Positions 1 to 13,229 of a stretch of DNA of 64,000 nt are shown here, in pieces. The translations under genes were made by a program, and so were the position numbers. Source of the DNA: Actinidia chinensis (taxonomy: Eukaryota; Streptophyta; Magnoliopsida; Ericales; Actinidiaceae); the NCBI GenBank assembly GCA_009663005.1, contig CM018913.1, positions 59,935 through 123,934 of the forward strand, written 5' to 3'. Within the stretch, counting starts at the first letter, position 1. Every line of letters begins with the position of its first letter. Under the pieces are notes generated by a model, which did no database searches, was not told the origin of the DNA, and was given only the letters and a program-made list of their open reading frames with translations.

Positions 1-95
1 GGGGCGGGGGGGGGGGGGAAAAAAATGGCAAAATGGGGGGGGGGCAATAATTAAAAAAAAAAATTGGGGGGGGGGGGGGGGGGCCAATAGTTAAG
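1..95 (+). repeat. G-homopolymer-rich low-complexity start
   Basis: Runs of up to about 20 G alternate with A-runs. They could form G-quadruplexes, but homopolymer lengths of this kind are also typical of assembly noise. Between 96 and 1436 I see no PP2A exon 1 and no other gene; the interval is presumably PP2A intron 1. Confidence 0.7.
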
Positions 96-1436
96 CCATA
101 TTTAAGTTCAACTTTGTGGCGACGCGAACTAATATAATTTGAAAATTTAGTGGCTAATATTACCATAAAATAGAGTTTATTGGAAAACCTGGGTGGGGGG
201 CGGGAGTGTCGCCTGGGGTGGAGTTCGAAGAAACTTAGTTTTAGCGGGGTAAAAATTGTAGAATTATAGGAATTAGGGCAAATACTAATTTTGTAGGACC
301 ACCAAAATGGTATTTATGATAAATTTTATACCCACTGCCCTATAGTGGCTCGTACATGGTGGGCTCACCACAAACCGGCCCCCCGGGTTCATCCCTGATG
401 GGGAGATAGTCCGTGGCTTATTTATGGTAGTTAATTCAGCATGTTATATTTGTAAAAGTATTTAGCCATTGGTAACAAATGAAATGGTACATGGTATGTT
501 CATGCTTGTACATTTTGATTCCATCATTTTCTTATTCTTTTTTCTCAAGACTCGCAAACCCATTATTGTTTTACCAAGCAGGTTGTTGGAGTTTGTTATT
601 GGTGTAAAGACACTGCTTCTTAGTGGCTCCCACTGTTAGTCAAAAAATAGAAAATAAAAAATGCCTTTTGCCCTAAATTGCAATAGACATTATAATATTG
701 GACCTCTAAGTGTGTAGATGTTCATGGTCACCACTCTGGTAATTCCAACTTACCTCTGTGCTAGATTACTGTTACGTTCCATCGGGTATTTGCTTTAATT
801 AGATATGGTCTTATATATCAGATCATAAGTGGTGCGCCTCACAGTTTGAAGTTGCATAATACGTAGACAATTTTGGAATCTACTCGATTGCTTTCTTATT
901 TACGGTATTGAATAAATATCTATTTCTTTAATTTTTTGTCTCAGAGACCTTTTTGCCAAAGAAGGTCAAAGTAATGTTTTTGGAATTGGAACACTTATAG
1001 TGATTTTTCTTGTTACTTGAGGTTTTTTGTTTGCATTTTTTCATAATGATGAGGTTTTCAAATGGCTCAATGTGATTTCTTTGTTGTGGCGTTTTTTATT
1101 GACGAGGTTTGTATGTTTGGCAGCTGCGCAAGTGGTTATATTTTAGTGCCTATCACTGTGTGTGAATAAGCCACCAAAGCTTGAGGATTCTTCTAGCTTG
1201 ATGAATGAATAAGTATTACTATGAAAAGGAGCGTTTGTTGAGGTCCCACCTTAAGAAGGAGTCTATATTTGACTCATTCCCATGACTTAGATATCACATT
1301 AAACATTGCCGCATTGTTATTATTATTTTCTTGTTGAGAAGTGTTGTTATCATTATGATCAAGAGTCACTTCTAGTGGATGTCCTTTTGTTTTGGAATAA
1401 TAGAGGTGCGGTATTGATCTTCTTTCTTTGGTGTAG

Positions 1437-4400
1437 GTTAGGGTGTTATGTGAGAAGGCAAGGGAGCTTCTAATGGAAGAAAAGCAATGTTCAGGTATGA
1501 TTTTGTCCATCATTTTGTGCTATATGAACTCATTGTTACTTAAAAAAAAAAAAAGGGGGTGCAGGATCTTGAGATTCTGCCACATCCTGGTGAGGGGTAT
1601 TTAATGATGTGGCACTTTGTTTAATGGAATGGGAAAATAGGTAAGGATGTGGGGCCATAGTATGTCTAGTCTTCTGTTAGGAATAAACTATGAATACGTC
1701 ATTATGAGGAAGCACTACCAGTTAATATTCAATGTGCTGTTCCTTTTCATGGTACAACCTGTTGTGCTCAAGCTCTTACATGAGGAACTGTAAACACCAT
1801 TTTGATAAATAGTATTGGATTGTTTGGCTAATTTTTATTGTATTCCAGGCTGAGCTTTTAATCGATTCACAATGACTAGAGTCGTCTCCTATTTGGAATT
1901 CTAACCATTGATACAATAGAATGATTGTGTAGCAAGGGCCCATTGATAATGAATTGAAGAATGATTTTTTAGTTGCAAGGGATTATTCTAAGTTTGGTTC
2001 TCTAGCCTTGCCAGCAGGGAAGCAGGGTTTGATTCTATGTTCTTTAATACTGTTGTTGGAATAATTCCTGACAATCCTTCCTTCTCCAACTCCATCAGAA
2101 AAAAAGGACCAATAAAAAGGACACAAAATTACTTTGAAATGTGAAGCACTACTGATATATTTGAACTCTATCCTAAAAAAGTGCAACTTTAAATTTATTA
2201 GCTTTATGGCCTAGATTTGGAGTTCAAATCTTTACTGATTGAAGAAGATATCAGTGAATTTAGCGACTTACTTCAGTACTGAACTTTGAAGGAGCTTTTT
2301 GCTAAAAGGGAAAAGTAGTTTGCAAATTTGAAATTTAGCATGAAATTTAGTAACACTGAATCTTCAAGTTGGTAGACATTTGCGTGTTAAAATTTTAATT
2401 TAAAACCTATTGTTCATTTCTGTTGAATGATGATGTGAAAGTCTAATGATTGATTACATATACATCACAAGTGACTAAATACGCTTGCTAAAGAAACCGG
2501 TGAAGCTTTCAATTTTCATCACTCAGATTTGTCAAAAGCCCATAAATTTACAGTTGAAACCATTATTAAGGTTTCGAGTTGTCCTAACTTGTGTGAGTGA
2601 AGGTGCCTTTTACCTCTTGCACTCAGTGTTGCTTCCTCCCTTTTTAATATTTTTTTCATTTTATGTCTTTTTTCGGGAGTGGGGTAGGGAGCAGGTCAAG
2701 CGGGGCTGGTTCGTTGTTTTCTGTTTTTTCATTTATTTTGTATAACTTTGAGTTTCTATAGGTCTCACTGCGGGTACAACCTAATTAGTTTCCCCTTTTT
2801 CTATCTTTTGTTTGCCTATGTCAGCCTGTGAACCGCCTGTACAATATGTGGTGATATTCATGGGCAATTCCACGATCTTGCTGAGCTTTTTCGAATTGGA
2901 GGGAAGGTATGAACCTTATTTGAGGACCTTGTTGCATTACATGTTGGGCAACTATATAGGCAATTCATTTCCATTGCTAATAGGATGCTAACTTTGAAGA
3001 TTGAAATGGGTGGACTCTTTCAGATGCTCTTTCACATCAAGATCTATGATTTTGTGATGTGATTGTGCTATACGTCAGCATGTTGTTGGGATTTTTGCTG
3101 GAGTCATCCTATTTTTTGTTTATGCGGTATTTCAGAAATGATTAAAAAGAATAATACATTACAATTCATTCACTCAAAGTTGTATGTTTGTATGCGTATA
3201 TGTCTCCTTATGGATCCATACGTGCATCTTACTATGCCGTGTCTTGACTTTTTGGAGTTGCCATCTTGCATGCTCTATGCCTGTTGCCAACTGTCAACAC
3301 TTGTCCATGCTCTACCCGTCCTACCGATTGTAGTCATGAATATTCCCCCTTTTCAAGTTCCTAATTTGCGACTTTGTTACTTTAACGTTTCATACTCCTA
3401 ATACACCTAATTCACTCATCAAATTGTTATTTTGTTAATTTATGTTTTTTGCTTCTTTTTGTAGAAATTTCGTTAATTGATTTTTGCTTACCTATCTTTT
3501 TTCTGATTCATAGTGTCAGATACAAGTATTTGTTCAATGGGAGATTGGTCGATCGTGGTTATTATTCAGTTGAACCTGGTACATAAGTGCATATATTATT
3601 TCTTATACTAAAGTTTTGAGAATAGTCAATTATGAAAGTAAGGCTGGCTGAATTGTAAAATAGTCCTTCCGTCCCTATTTGTTTCTCCGCTTGATGATCA
3701 AAATGTTTTCTACTTTGAAAAGTCAATTAGCAAAAATTTTGTAGACTTCCCCTTTTGCACCTTCACTTTTGAATTGATGTGATACTCCACTTCTTCACTT
3801 TTAAGGAAATTTCCAAGTTGATGAAGGATGATTTTGGTAAGTAACTTTAAAGGGTACCATCTTTGACTCCTTAAAATGTTGGATTCTCCAAATTGGCAAA
3901 CAAATTGGGAAGGAGGGAGTAATAGTCTACCTTACTCTTCATGACTTCTCTGGTTTTCAGATTTAGTTACCCAGGGAAAGGATTTACCTGAATTGCCTTA
4001 TTTGGTTTTGCAACCTGTTGTCTGCTACATCCGTACTCAATTTATGTGTGTTAGCTTTTGGTGGCTTTGAAAGTGCGCTATCATCAACGAATTACTATTT
4101 TAAGAGGAATCATGAGAGTCGACAGGTATTCTTTGGTGCTGCATTCTGATTTTTGTGGTTTTTTTGTTCTTGTTCTTCCAAATTTCGGTAGTCTTTTTAA
4201 TTGAATTTTGCCCAACATTTCATGGTTTATGAATTCCCCGGTAATCACTGTATGATTTGTGCTGAGTGTTTCTGTTTTGGGTTGCAGATCACTCAAGTTT
4301 ATGGGTTTTATGACGAATGCCTACGAAAGTGAGTTTCTCACACCCTTTGCTGTAAGAGGTCAAGTCATTTGGAGTGATGATATCCTCTTAAGACACAACC

Positions 4401-7400
4401 TTGAATGTCTCTGCATAATTTTAGCCTCCTATTGCATATCCAGTGTCTGCTTGTTTCTTGTAATTAAGACCAATGAAAACCACAATAAATTTAAAGAACG
4501 AGTACGCACCGTGTCACGAAATTTTAACTGAAAACTAAAGGAAATTTGTCCCCAAGACCATAAACCCTTATCCAGACCAACCAACAATTCCATATTGAAT
4601 TAAAAGTTACTTGGATTTAGATGCTAGGAATTGTAATCCTTATTTGGTTCGGCTAAGTCTGAAATCCTTCACAATGCTCCATCACTCTAAGTGACTTGGA
4701 TCCAATCAACCTTTTTTTTATTCAACTGCCCTTCAATGTAGCTTCTTGTTTTGATCTCCATTCTTAACCAGCTCTGTTACCAACAGCCACGAGTTGATAT
4801 AATGATGCAGTACGAGTGAGGGTTATGTATAATGAACTCATTCTAGATCATAGGTTGGAGAAATCTCATGTAGACTTGGTTCTAGATTGAGAGAGTATGT
4901 TAAGTGAAAGTATTGGAGAAAAAGAAGCTCTCAAGAAAACTCATGCATTCACATAAAAGCTGCTAGTCTCATGTATACTCTCAATGATAAAAGTAAATTT
5001 TGGAATTGGATACGAAATCCAATGTGTATTTAGCAAATCCCCAGTGTGCTCCATTGGGTGCTGAGTGCTAGCAAGTGGACCTTTTGGACTTGCCCGTAGT
5101 GAGACTAGCAGGTGAAGCCTTTGCCAAGTGATACCTTGTCCTTTAACCTTTTTATTTGTAGGAACTTTGACCATTTGGAACCATTTTTCTCTCTAGCTAA
5201 CTTTATTTGGAACCATCTTACGTAGGGTTCAACAATTTCGTAAGTGATGTATGGTTTACTTAACATTTTCTATGGGATCTATGTTACATGAACTCGGGTA
5301 CAAGCATCAGGTGTGGGGGGTGGGGGTGGGGGTGTCCAAGCGTTTCCTAAACTTAAATCTTAGGGTATTAGGATGTCTCCAAAATTGGGTATGGGTACGG
5401 GAATATATCTTGAACACTTATTTGTATTATATATTGTCTAATATTCTAGGTAATATTTCGTAAAATTATCTATAAATTATTTGAAATCCAAAGGATAAGA
5501 GTAATAAAGAATTTCTGGCTCCCATCCATATGAAAAGCTAGAAATGTTACTATTCTCGCTAACATGGGCTTCTTTTCTTCAAATATCGTAAATTTAGATG
5601 ATCCAAGTGTTAAAATTGGGTTCATGTGTCAGACTCATATTCCACACCCTCATAACCATGTCAAATTAGAAGAGTCTATTACAATATATTATTGTGTGTG
5701 TGTATATATATATATATATATAATCTCATTTAGTGCCGTATTTTTCATTGCCTTTGGATAAACTTGATGTATAATATATGTATGTGTATATATAATTATA
5801 TACTAGGAAGCACGGACACTCCTCCGGAGACAACGTACCGAGTGTCAGACACTCCACAGACACGGACACGCACACGCGTGGGACACGTCTCGGACACGCC
5901 ACATGGCGTGTCCATATTTTTTATTTATTACTTCTTATTTCGGACACTTCTAGGACACGGATTAGACACGTGTGTCTATTTTGGACACGCTAGGGACACG
6001 TCAGGACTCAAGTATAATTATGAAAATAAAAAAGTGGGGGTCACTTTGCAATTGTGAAAAGTTGAATTTTCTCTTAAAATAAAAATAAAAGATCTGTTGG
6101 TTTATATTTGTCATTTTAGTCTTTTAGATGAAATGATATAGTTATTTTATGATATGTTAATACTTTAAGTTATAGAAGACTTGGTATTTTTATTTTATTT
6201 ATTATTATCTTGCACTTATTTAATTACCATTGATTATAATATAAATATATAGGACATATAAAAGTGTATATATATATATATACCGTGTTTCCGCCGTGTC
6301 GTGTCTTGCATGTATATATTGCAGTATATATTGCAGTGCCACCTAAGGTTTGAGCAGAAAGATCATTTTTATTGATTTTTATACTTAAACGTCTTCCTGT
6401 GACTCTTGACGCTGTTAACTCCTTTTGTGACATTTTTGTACACAAAAATTGATCTATATGTTTAAGGGTGATCTTCGTGAGGAAAACTTTCAAATGTTAC
6501 AAACAGTTGTATAAGATTTTGTCACGTAATTTGCTGCAAGGTGAAAAAATGTCCATCAGAATCAATATGGGAACATATATGCGTGAACCTTGAGTCGTAA
6601 GTTCCTTAAGTTGTGTGACCGGAACGTGTTTGGAGGGGGGACTGAGCGTTGGGAGGAAGTGGATTTGGTAGATTATTCATTTAGTTTTGGTAGGAATTTC
6701 ATTAAATTTACCAAATAAAGGGTGAGAGGGGGGCTTAAGTGAAGTTTGTTCACCATAAGTGATGTGGACATGAGGAGCTGGAGAAAGCTTTCCTGCCATA
6801 TTACTTTTAGCTTCTTTAGACAAGCCTCTTGGACAGAATATTTTTGGGGATTTGACAATGGTGGATATTGGCTTGGGGAGGAATTTGCAAGATGCGTAGG
6901 GGGGTATTTATCATCTAATCTTAACTTTCTATGAGCATAGGAAGCATGAAATGGTGAAGAATCCTTGTGTTGGCTTGGAAATAGGAGCGGTTCGATGTGA
7001 AGTCCTTCTAGGAGAATCGCTGCAATTGGCGGCTCTGAGCACCACAAATGCCTAAAGGACCCCATATCCGTGTTCGGACACGTATGGGACACGGAACTCC
7101 GGGGACGATCCAAAATAAGTTATGGGATACAAATGTGGCTGTCCCATAATATAATAATTTACAGTAATTTATAATAATTTTTTTTATGGGGATATTTGCG
7201 CCTCGGGGACACATTTGAGACACGGCGGAAGTACTTTTTACCAATAAATAAAGTTGTTTCAGGGGATCAAATGACCACCGGTAGAAAACGTAGTTTTTAT
7301 TTATACAAACCCTCCATCTTTTATTAAGTAGAAGCTACAGGTACATATTGTCAAGGAGAGATTCATATGTGGATTATAGACTGGAGAAAAAATGTGATTC

Positions 7401-10400
7401 CCATGATGATGATTGTATATGTGTATATTTATATTCAAAAAGATATAAAATAGTATTTTTGCCATGTCCCCACCAGACGTATCTTGATTTTTTGAGGATT
7501 GCCGTGTCCCGTGTTGGTGTCCATTGTCGGTTGTCTATACTGTTGCTTCTTAGTGGAGGGGTGATTTTTCAGGGAGTGAGGGTGTTTTCCTCTTCATACG
7601 TAGATCGTTTGTTGAACCCAATTTGCGATGATTAGCTTGGTCTCTTGGGAGGGTTATGCATAACTAACTGCCTAAGCCTAGATCGTTTGATAAAATTTTA
7701 TTGATTCTATTTATTGTAAGAAGATGTTAGGCCCTTTTCTGTCTTGTGCATTACAGGCGCTATGTTTGGGCAAGTACAGGTTATCATGGTTTTTTTCCAG
7801 TCCTTGTTCTAGTTTCCCATGTTATCCGTTCTTGGCTATATGTAGAAGGATTAATGCGTGGTACGATAAACTTCTTTTGTCGTGTGGAATTGTTTGGTTG
7901 GGGCTTGGATGGACTATGGTTTGGAGATCAAAATATCCTTAGTGCAGTATATGCGCTTTTGATTCCGCCACATAAATAACTCAATGGATATTTAGCCTGC
8001 TGCCTTTTATTATGAAATCACTGAACTATTGATTATTATGATTTGCATTTCTTTTAATGAAATACCATATCTGGATTGCAATATTCTTATTTCCTTGTTC
8101 CATGTATATTAACTGGTTGTTAAACCCTCTCTTGGTTGTTGGCAGATATGGTAATGCGACTGTTTATTTGGAAAATCTGTAAGATTTGTTCGAATATTTC
8201 CTCGGACAGCGTTGGTTAGTATGATTTTTAATTGCATGAATTGGTCTGCAATCTTGCATTTGGAGGAAGAAAAAGGCAATTAATTATATTTTGGTCTGCA
8301 CGCTCGAAGGAGTTGTACTTGTTACGATGCAAGGTTTAGAAAGAAAGAAGAGGGAGGGCAAAAGCTATGAATAAATGTATGCATATTAATAGAATTTATA
8401 GCTTTACAGCATAAAGTTATGAAAGGAGGTTTGCACGGTGACCTTGAAGGTTGGCATTAGATTATATGGAGCTGAATTGAGTTGTGAACTTGATAGTGCT
8501 CCTGCTAGTATGTTTCTGGATGGAAGGAGTAGGCAAATTGTTCATTTTGATAGTCATCTTTAGCCTGCTCGTCTGCCCTCATTGCCACCACCCATAAACA
8601 AGCAGCCAGTGCAGTACTAAAACAAACAAAAAAAGCTTGTTGATGTATCTGGACCATCATAATTCCAGGACCTCTCATTTATATCCTAATTCACTCACAA
8701 CCATGTTGGTCACCTTGGAGTCACTAGCTAAACCAACCATCACTAGCATGTTTTAACTTCATGACGGACACCCCCACTGTTGTTTTTAATGGTTAGTGCC
8801 ACCCTCTCCGCTAATGGTTTGTGCACCTCTCCAAACCTTTGTTATTGCATCTTTTACCCCAACTATTTCATTATCTGTACTGCTACTGTTTTGTGCATCT
8901 CTACCTCTCTTATTGTATCCGTTGTCTGATTATTTGTGAATATCATTTCTGTCCAGAAACATGGATTCACCAATGCAACAAAGCAATAGTGCAGTTTCCT
9001 TTTTTATTGTAGTAGTTTGCTCTTATATTCTTTGCTCTTATATTCTGTCAAGGTTTTGGTTTTCCGACCAAATTTAAGTCAGGTTTTCTAACTTCACTCT
9101 GAAGTGCTTGTGCACTTTTAACTCCCAAAAGTTCAAAGATTCAGTTAGCTACATTTAATTATTTTATAGTTCCATTTGGATGCTTTCTTCCGAATTTTTC
9201 AATGCATGCTTGTTCTGTTGTCATAGACTACATTGCCGTCGGGTAATCCTTTTTCAGATCGTCTTAATTTCCTTGCATATGTTATGAGCCATAAGACGAT
9301 TCCCTAAAAGGGCCTGAAAGCACATTATTATGATTATATTTCAAGCAATAATTGCAAAACTTTTCTTTCCCCTGTTCTCATACCCAGAAGGTTATCGATG
9401 AAAGGCACAAATAAGAAGTTGATATTTTGTTAAGTTTTTCTGTTTATGAATGCCATATTCTTGTTAAAATTTTTTGTTCATTTTGATGTTGATTGGTGTT
9501 GTTTTCCAATTTTAGGTTGAATCAGAAATATTTTGTCTCCACGGTGGACTTTCCCCCTCCATTGAAACCCTTGATAACATACGCAACTTTGATCGTGTTC
9601 AAGAAGTTTCCTCATGAGGGGCCTTTGTGTGATCTTTGTGGTCCGACCCTGATGATCGTTGCGGTTGGGATCTCACCCAGGGGTGCTGGATATACTTTTG
9701 GCCAAGTATCTTCTTGTTTCCTGTTTTCTTTCAGTGTATTTTTCTTCCCTGAAGAAAAAAAGACAGTGCTTTATTTCCTAATTACTTGTATGGTGCTTGC
9801 AGGACATATCTGAGCAGTTTAACCATACCAATAACTTAAAGCTAATTGCTAGAGCACACCAACTGGTTATGGAGGGATTTAACTGGGGACATGTAACTAA
9901 TTTCCCTACCTTCGTGATTTGTTTGGTGTTTTTTTATATTTGGTTCAGGGTGAGATCTCTTGACTGATTGTGGATTTATTGTTACAGGAGCAAAAGGTTG
10001 TAACCATATTTAGTGCAACCTAATTATTGGTTACCGCTGTGGCAACATGGCGTCATCCTGGAAGTTGATGACTGCAGAGGGCACCACTTTATTTCAGGTC
10101 TCTCTCTCTCTCTCTCTCTCTCTCACACCCACACCAACACCCACCAGTATTTGAGATAATGTGGGAGATCCATTTGTCATGTGAGTATGTCTCTCAGCAT
10201 AGTTGTGGTTTGTTGCTGAATATATTATAATGTTACCATTTATTCTATTAGCTTAACAGCTTTTAGATAGGACTAGTAAGTGGTACACAATTTGATAACA
10301 ATTGATCCCAATTAGGATTATCACCGCCTTCCTGATATTAAAATGCGTTGTGAGGAATATAATTAAAAAAAAGTTATTTCCCATTTGGGCTAGGTGGGAA

Positions 10401-10620
10401 TAGTGTACGATAAAACAAATTTTTTTTTGACCCCTCTCTAACAACCTAAGCTTTTGAACGAGTCAATGGTTACCATTTAATATGGTAGTAGTCTCACTCC
10501 TATGATCCGTTTGTAGCTCAAAACTATTATTTTCCGTGTCGGTTGCAGTTTGAGCCTGCCTCCAGGAGGGGAGATCCAGATTTGTAACACGGAGAAGAGA
10601 ACACCAGATTACTTATTATA
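1437..10620 (+). CDS. PP2A: Serine/threonine protein phosphatase PP2A catalytic subunit (exons 2-11, 5'-truncated by window)
   Basis: Catalytic subunit of PP2A, a metal-dependent Ser/Thr phosphatase acting with scaffold A and regulatory B subunits. Exons read by homology: 1437-1494, 2825-2906, 3514-3578, 4055-4125, 4288-4328, 8146-8214, 9516-9705, 9803-9892, 9988-10097, 10549-10620. Visible motifs in order: [30 protein letters not shown], a damaged [101 protein letters not shown]. The [10 protein letters not shown] and CGDIHG signature places it in the plant PP2A-3/4 subfamily. The 30-codon exon at 9803 and the exon at 4288 are uninterrupted; the others carry small indels. The C-terminus reads TPDYLL where the family has the invariant TPDYFL. 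Exon 1 (about 31 residues) was not found. Splice sites are canonical. The 3' UTR probably runs to about 10.9 kb or beyond. Confidence 0.93.
3661..3921. mobile_element. Stowaway-like MITE (Tc1/mariner) in a PP2A intron
   Basis: The left end reads TA then GTCCTTCCGTCCCTATTTGT. The right end reads ACAAATTGGGAAGGAGGGAG then TA. The termini are inverted repeats of the CTCCCTCCGTCCC type typical of plant Stowaway MITEs, with a TA duplication. About 260 bp, no coding capacity. It lies between PP2A exons 4 and 5. Recognition comes from the terminal motif and TA duplication only. Confidence 0.8.
4329..8145 (+). other. Large PP2A intron (3.8 kb) with repeat-like content
   Basis: Interval between the PP2A exons at 4288-4328 and 8146-8214, with a GTGAGT donor and a GGCAG acceptor. 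It contains a G-rich tract at 5311-5336, (TA)n at about 5702-5722, and dispersed GGACACG/CGTGTCC words between 5811 and 7530. No conserved protein was recognised in it. Short overlapping frames at 7724-7979 have no family I recognise. Confidence 0.75.
5811..7530. repeat. Degenerate GACACG/CGTGTC repeat-bearing element
   Basis: The words GGACAC, GACACG, CGTGTCC and CCGTGTC occur many times at 5811-6010, 6283-6310, 7070-7110, 7205-7225 and 7465-7525, and hardly at all in the flanks. The left cluster reads mainly as GGACACG and the far-right cluster mainly as CGTGTCC, so the ends are loosely inverted. Possibly an old transposon of about 1.7 kb. Family, ends and target-site duplication are unresolved. 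Confidence 0.4.
10098..10124. repeat. (TC)n microsatellite immediately after a PP2A splice donor
   Basis: About 13 TC units begin at the first intron bases after the exon ending at 10097, followed by a CACACC-rich stretch. Pyrimidine-rich simple repeat; length is likely polymorphic. Confidence 0.9.
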
Positions 10621-12114
10621 TGCAGTTTTGACTTGAATTATTACGGATCAAGTGGCAATTGTCTACCTGCTGGGTGCTATTTTCCAAACTTCAGAATCAC
10701 ATGATTGCCACGGATAGTGCGTGGGTTGGTTGTTACAGAATGTATAATCAGCTGATAAGGCTTACTTCATGTCAGTTATTACCTGAAATTTTAGCGGTGA
10801 AGAGTGAGATGCTCGGGGCTGTTGGCACATTAGCAGCATACGTATCTTTAGGAACAATACGGGTATTCTGTTCTGTTCTTATTGTTCTTGCCTTGTTTTT
10901 CATTTTCACCCACCCCGACTTTTTGCCTCTTTCTTGTAGGGTATGGTTACTTTGGGGGGTGGGGTGGTGTAGATGCAGGAGTTTTATTTTCTCTATTCTT
11001 TCCTCTCTTAGGGATGGTTGCATAATTTTTGCCCAGTTGAAACCAACTCTTTTCTAGTTTGGTGGCTTGCTTTCTAGCGACTCACACAGTAGCCCTCTTG
11101 AACTTGATGATTTAGTGGTTCTCTTCTCTTTAAGTTACCTGGATGTAAAATAGGTTCTTCCAAATTAACATCTGTTCATCGAAGTAACTGTAAGGAAGTT
11201 TATAGTACGACTTTTGCATAATTTGATGTTGGCTCCTTGATTAGTTGGCTGCATTTCTTTACTTCAACTAAAAAAAGTTACTCTCGAGACCCGGTAAAGG
11301 AATCAAAATGACCCCCCCCTATTAAATCCTCATAGATTTACACTTGTAGTTTCTGAAAGAGCTATGTTGTGGTGATCTATGAAAAGCGCTTGGTGTTTGA
11401 TTGTTGCTGTGTGGTGGAATTGAGGTATTGTGCGGCCTGTATGCTCGCTTGTGTGCCCCTTTTGGAGTATAAGAGAGTGATTCCAAGTATGACCAATAAA
11501 TGTATCTTCTTCTCCAAGTTTAGTGAACATTTATGGTTAAATCTATCAAATTTGTGTTAAAACTGAAATCATATTGATCCAAATCAAAAACATTTGGTGC
11601 GTGTTGTTTCAATCAGGAAGTGAGGAGATAGGATTGATAAGTTTTTTGAATGCTGGTCACGATATGGGTTTCTTATACTCAAGTCTGTATTTTCTTATTG
11701 TAATCTTTAGTGTTTTACGTCACGCAAAAAGGAATTATATTATGTTTTCTAATGGGCTTGGCAACGTAGTGGAACGCAGGACTGTAAAGGAAGACACTTT
11801 CTTTGAGTGGCAGCTCATGTTTAGTTGATGAGGCTCATTTGAGAAACTCAAAAATCCATTTTGAGCACATAATTTTGGGCTTGGCTTAGTGCGATTAAAG
11901 TCAATTTTGAGATCAATTTGTAAGCTAATACACCTATAAAATGCTTCTGGGCCTGGAGAGTGCATCCTGATGTTACAATCATTTTCATGGTTGTAAGAGT
12001 TCACATCTATAATACTCTCAAACCCCAAATATACTCTCCCCTTATCTGCACAATCAAACTACTTTCTGCGTTTTTTGTGGGTATTTTGGTTGCAGAAAAT
12101 GGAAATTTTAATTG

Positions 12115-12280
12115 AAGACCAGACTTGGAACTGATACAAGATCTAGTTTAAGCCAATGGGAGCATGAGAAGCTTCTTGGTCCACCCAACATAAACTCTCT
12201 TTGTCAAGTTATCGTAATCGTTGTCCTTGATCGCATCCAAGCTCTTACGGTACAGCAACAGGGAAATACAGACCTGCAAA
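12115..12280 (-). pseudogene. PSY: Isolated exon resembling the phytoene synthase C-terminus
   Basis: On the minus strand, after a TTTTGCAG acceptor at about 12276, the frame reads [20 protein letters not shown], then a TKRVYVG motif and KKLLMLPLA. Plant phytoene synthase ends with a very similar last exon (SLLLYR, NDY, TKR, YVG, KKLL, LPLAYA). Phytoene synthase condenses two geranylgeranyl diphosphates in plastid carotenoid synthesis. No upstream exons with the two aspartate-rich catalytic motifs were found within several kb, so this looks like a solitary fragment. A LPLA stop is followed by a shifted frame resembling the usual tail. Alternative: a full gene whose other exons I missed. Confidence 0.55.
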
Positions 12281-13037
12281 ATCACCATGAAAATAACCCA
12301 CATGTGAAATGTGCATACACAAAATGCCATAGGGAATTAATGTACAGTTATGCATGAGAGAAGAAAATTTTCAAGGATTGAATCACTACATCTAAACATA
12401 TCGACTATTTGGATGGGACCCACAATGTTTCAGGACGGATGCAAAAAATATAAGAAATGCAGAGCTAATGTCTTATATGGGCCCACACACTACTAAAATA
12501 AATAGTCCTAGAAAAAAATGCAACCCCAGGGGTCTGATTTTTCGTCATTCCCAAGGAGGTGAATCCCAGCAAGGTGAGATCTCAAGTAATATATAACCAA
12601 TTATAAATGATCGAACTAAATCAAACATTGAAGTTACGAACCACTGAATAATTACTTCCTGCGACACTTCAATTTGTGCACTTTTCTGCATATGATGAAC
12701 TTTTTGAAAGTTTTTGAAACAATATGTAGACCTTTGTTCCCACAAAAAGCTCTTTTTGTCCACCCCACTCATCCCCCAAATCCATCCGCACCCCAAAATC
12801 TATTATTATATATATATATGCAACAAAAAAGCTGTCATAAACACTCCAGATCATTTGAACCAAAATTTCTCAAACTATATACAATTTGTGTAAGGTTTGT
12901 TCAATATTTCTGTCAAGAAAATATAAATATATATTACGGATTTTTTCCCGAGGGGGCTCCAGTTTCACGATCATCGATCCCACCCCTTTGGTGGTTAGGG
13001 AAAGAAAAGATGGCTCTGTCATGGCTTTTGAACACAG

Positions 13038-13229
13038 GATCCAGCAACAACTGCTTTCATGAGTTGCACAACAGCCATGGCCAAGATTTTATTCTCGTTA
13101 GGTGTGTTTTGTATATCCTACTTGTAACAAAGACCCTATGATATAAACCTATTTGTAGTACATCAACAACTGCTTTACCGGAGTTGTACTATAGCCATGG
13201 CCAAAACTGTATTATCAATTGCGGGTGTG
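13038..13229. repeat. Diverged direct duplication of about 70 bp
   Basis: Positions 13038-13107 and 13157-13229 both contain CAACAACTGCTTT, a GAGTTG-like word and AGCCATGGCCAA in the same order and spacing, and end in GGTGTG. The copies are roughly three-quarters identical by eye and about 50 bp apart. No known element identified. Confidence 0.6.

Noticed and set aside
6673..7113. 146-residue minus-strand frame in the PP2A intron
   Set aside because: Longest frame in the list but no recognisable domain; it ends in the GACACG repeat region and is probably chance or transposon-derived.
7724..7979. Two overlapping plus-strand frames of 72 and 77 residues
   Set aside because: Deep inside a PP2A intron, with no family recognised and no splice signals giving them a transcript of their own.
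1437..10620. Calling PP2A a processed or decayed pseudogene
   Set aside because: Introns and splice sites are intact and residues are conserved. The same indel pattern affects three unrelated genes in the window, so sequence error is more likely.
10659..11057. 132-residue frame after PP2A
   Set aside because: Lies in the probable PP2A 3' UTR and beyond; no similarity.
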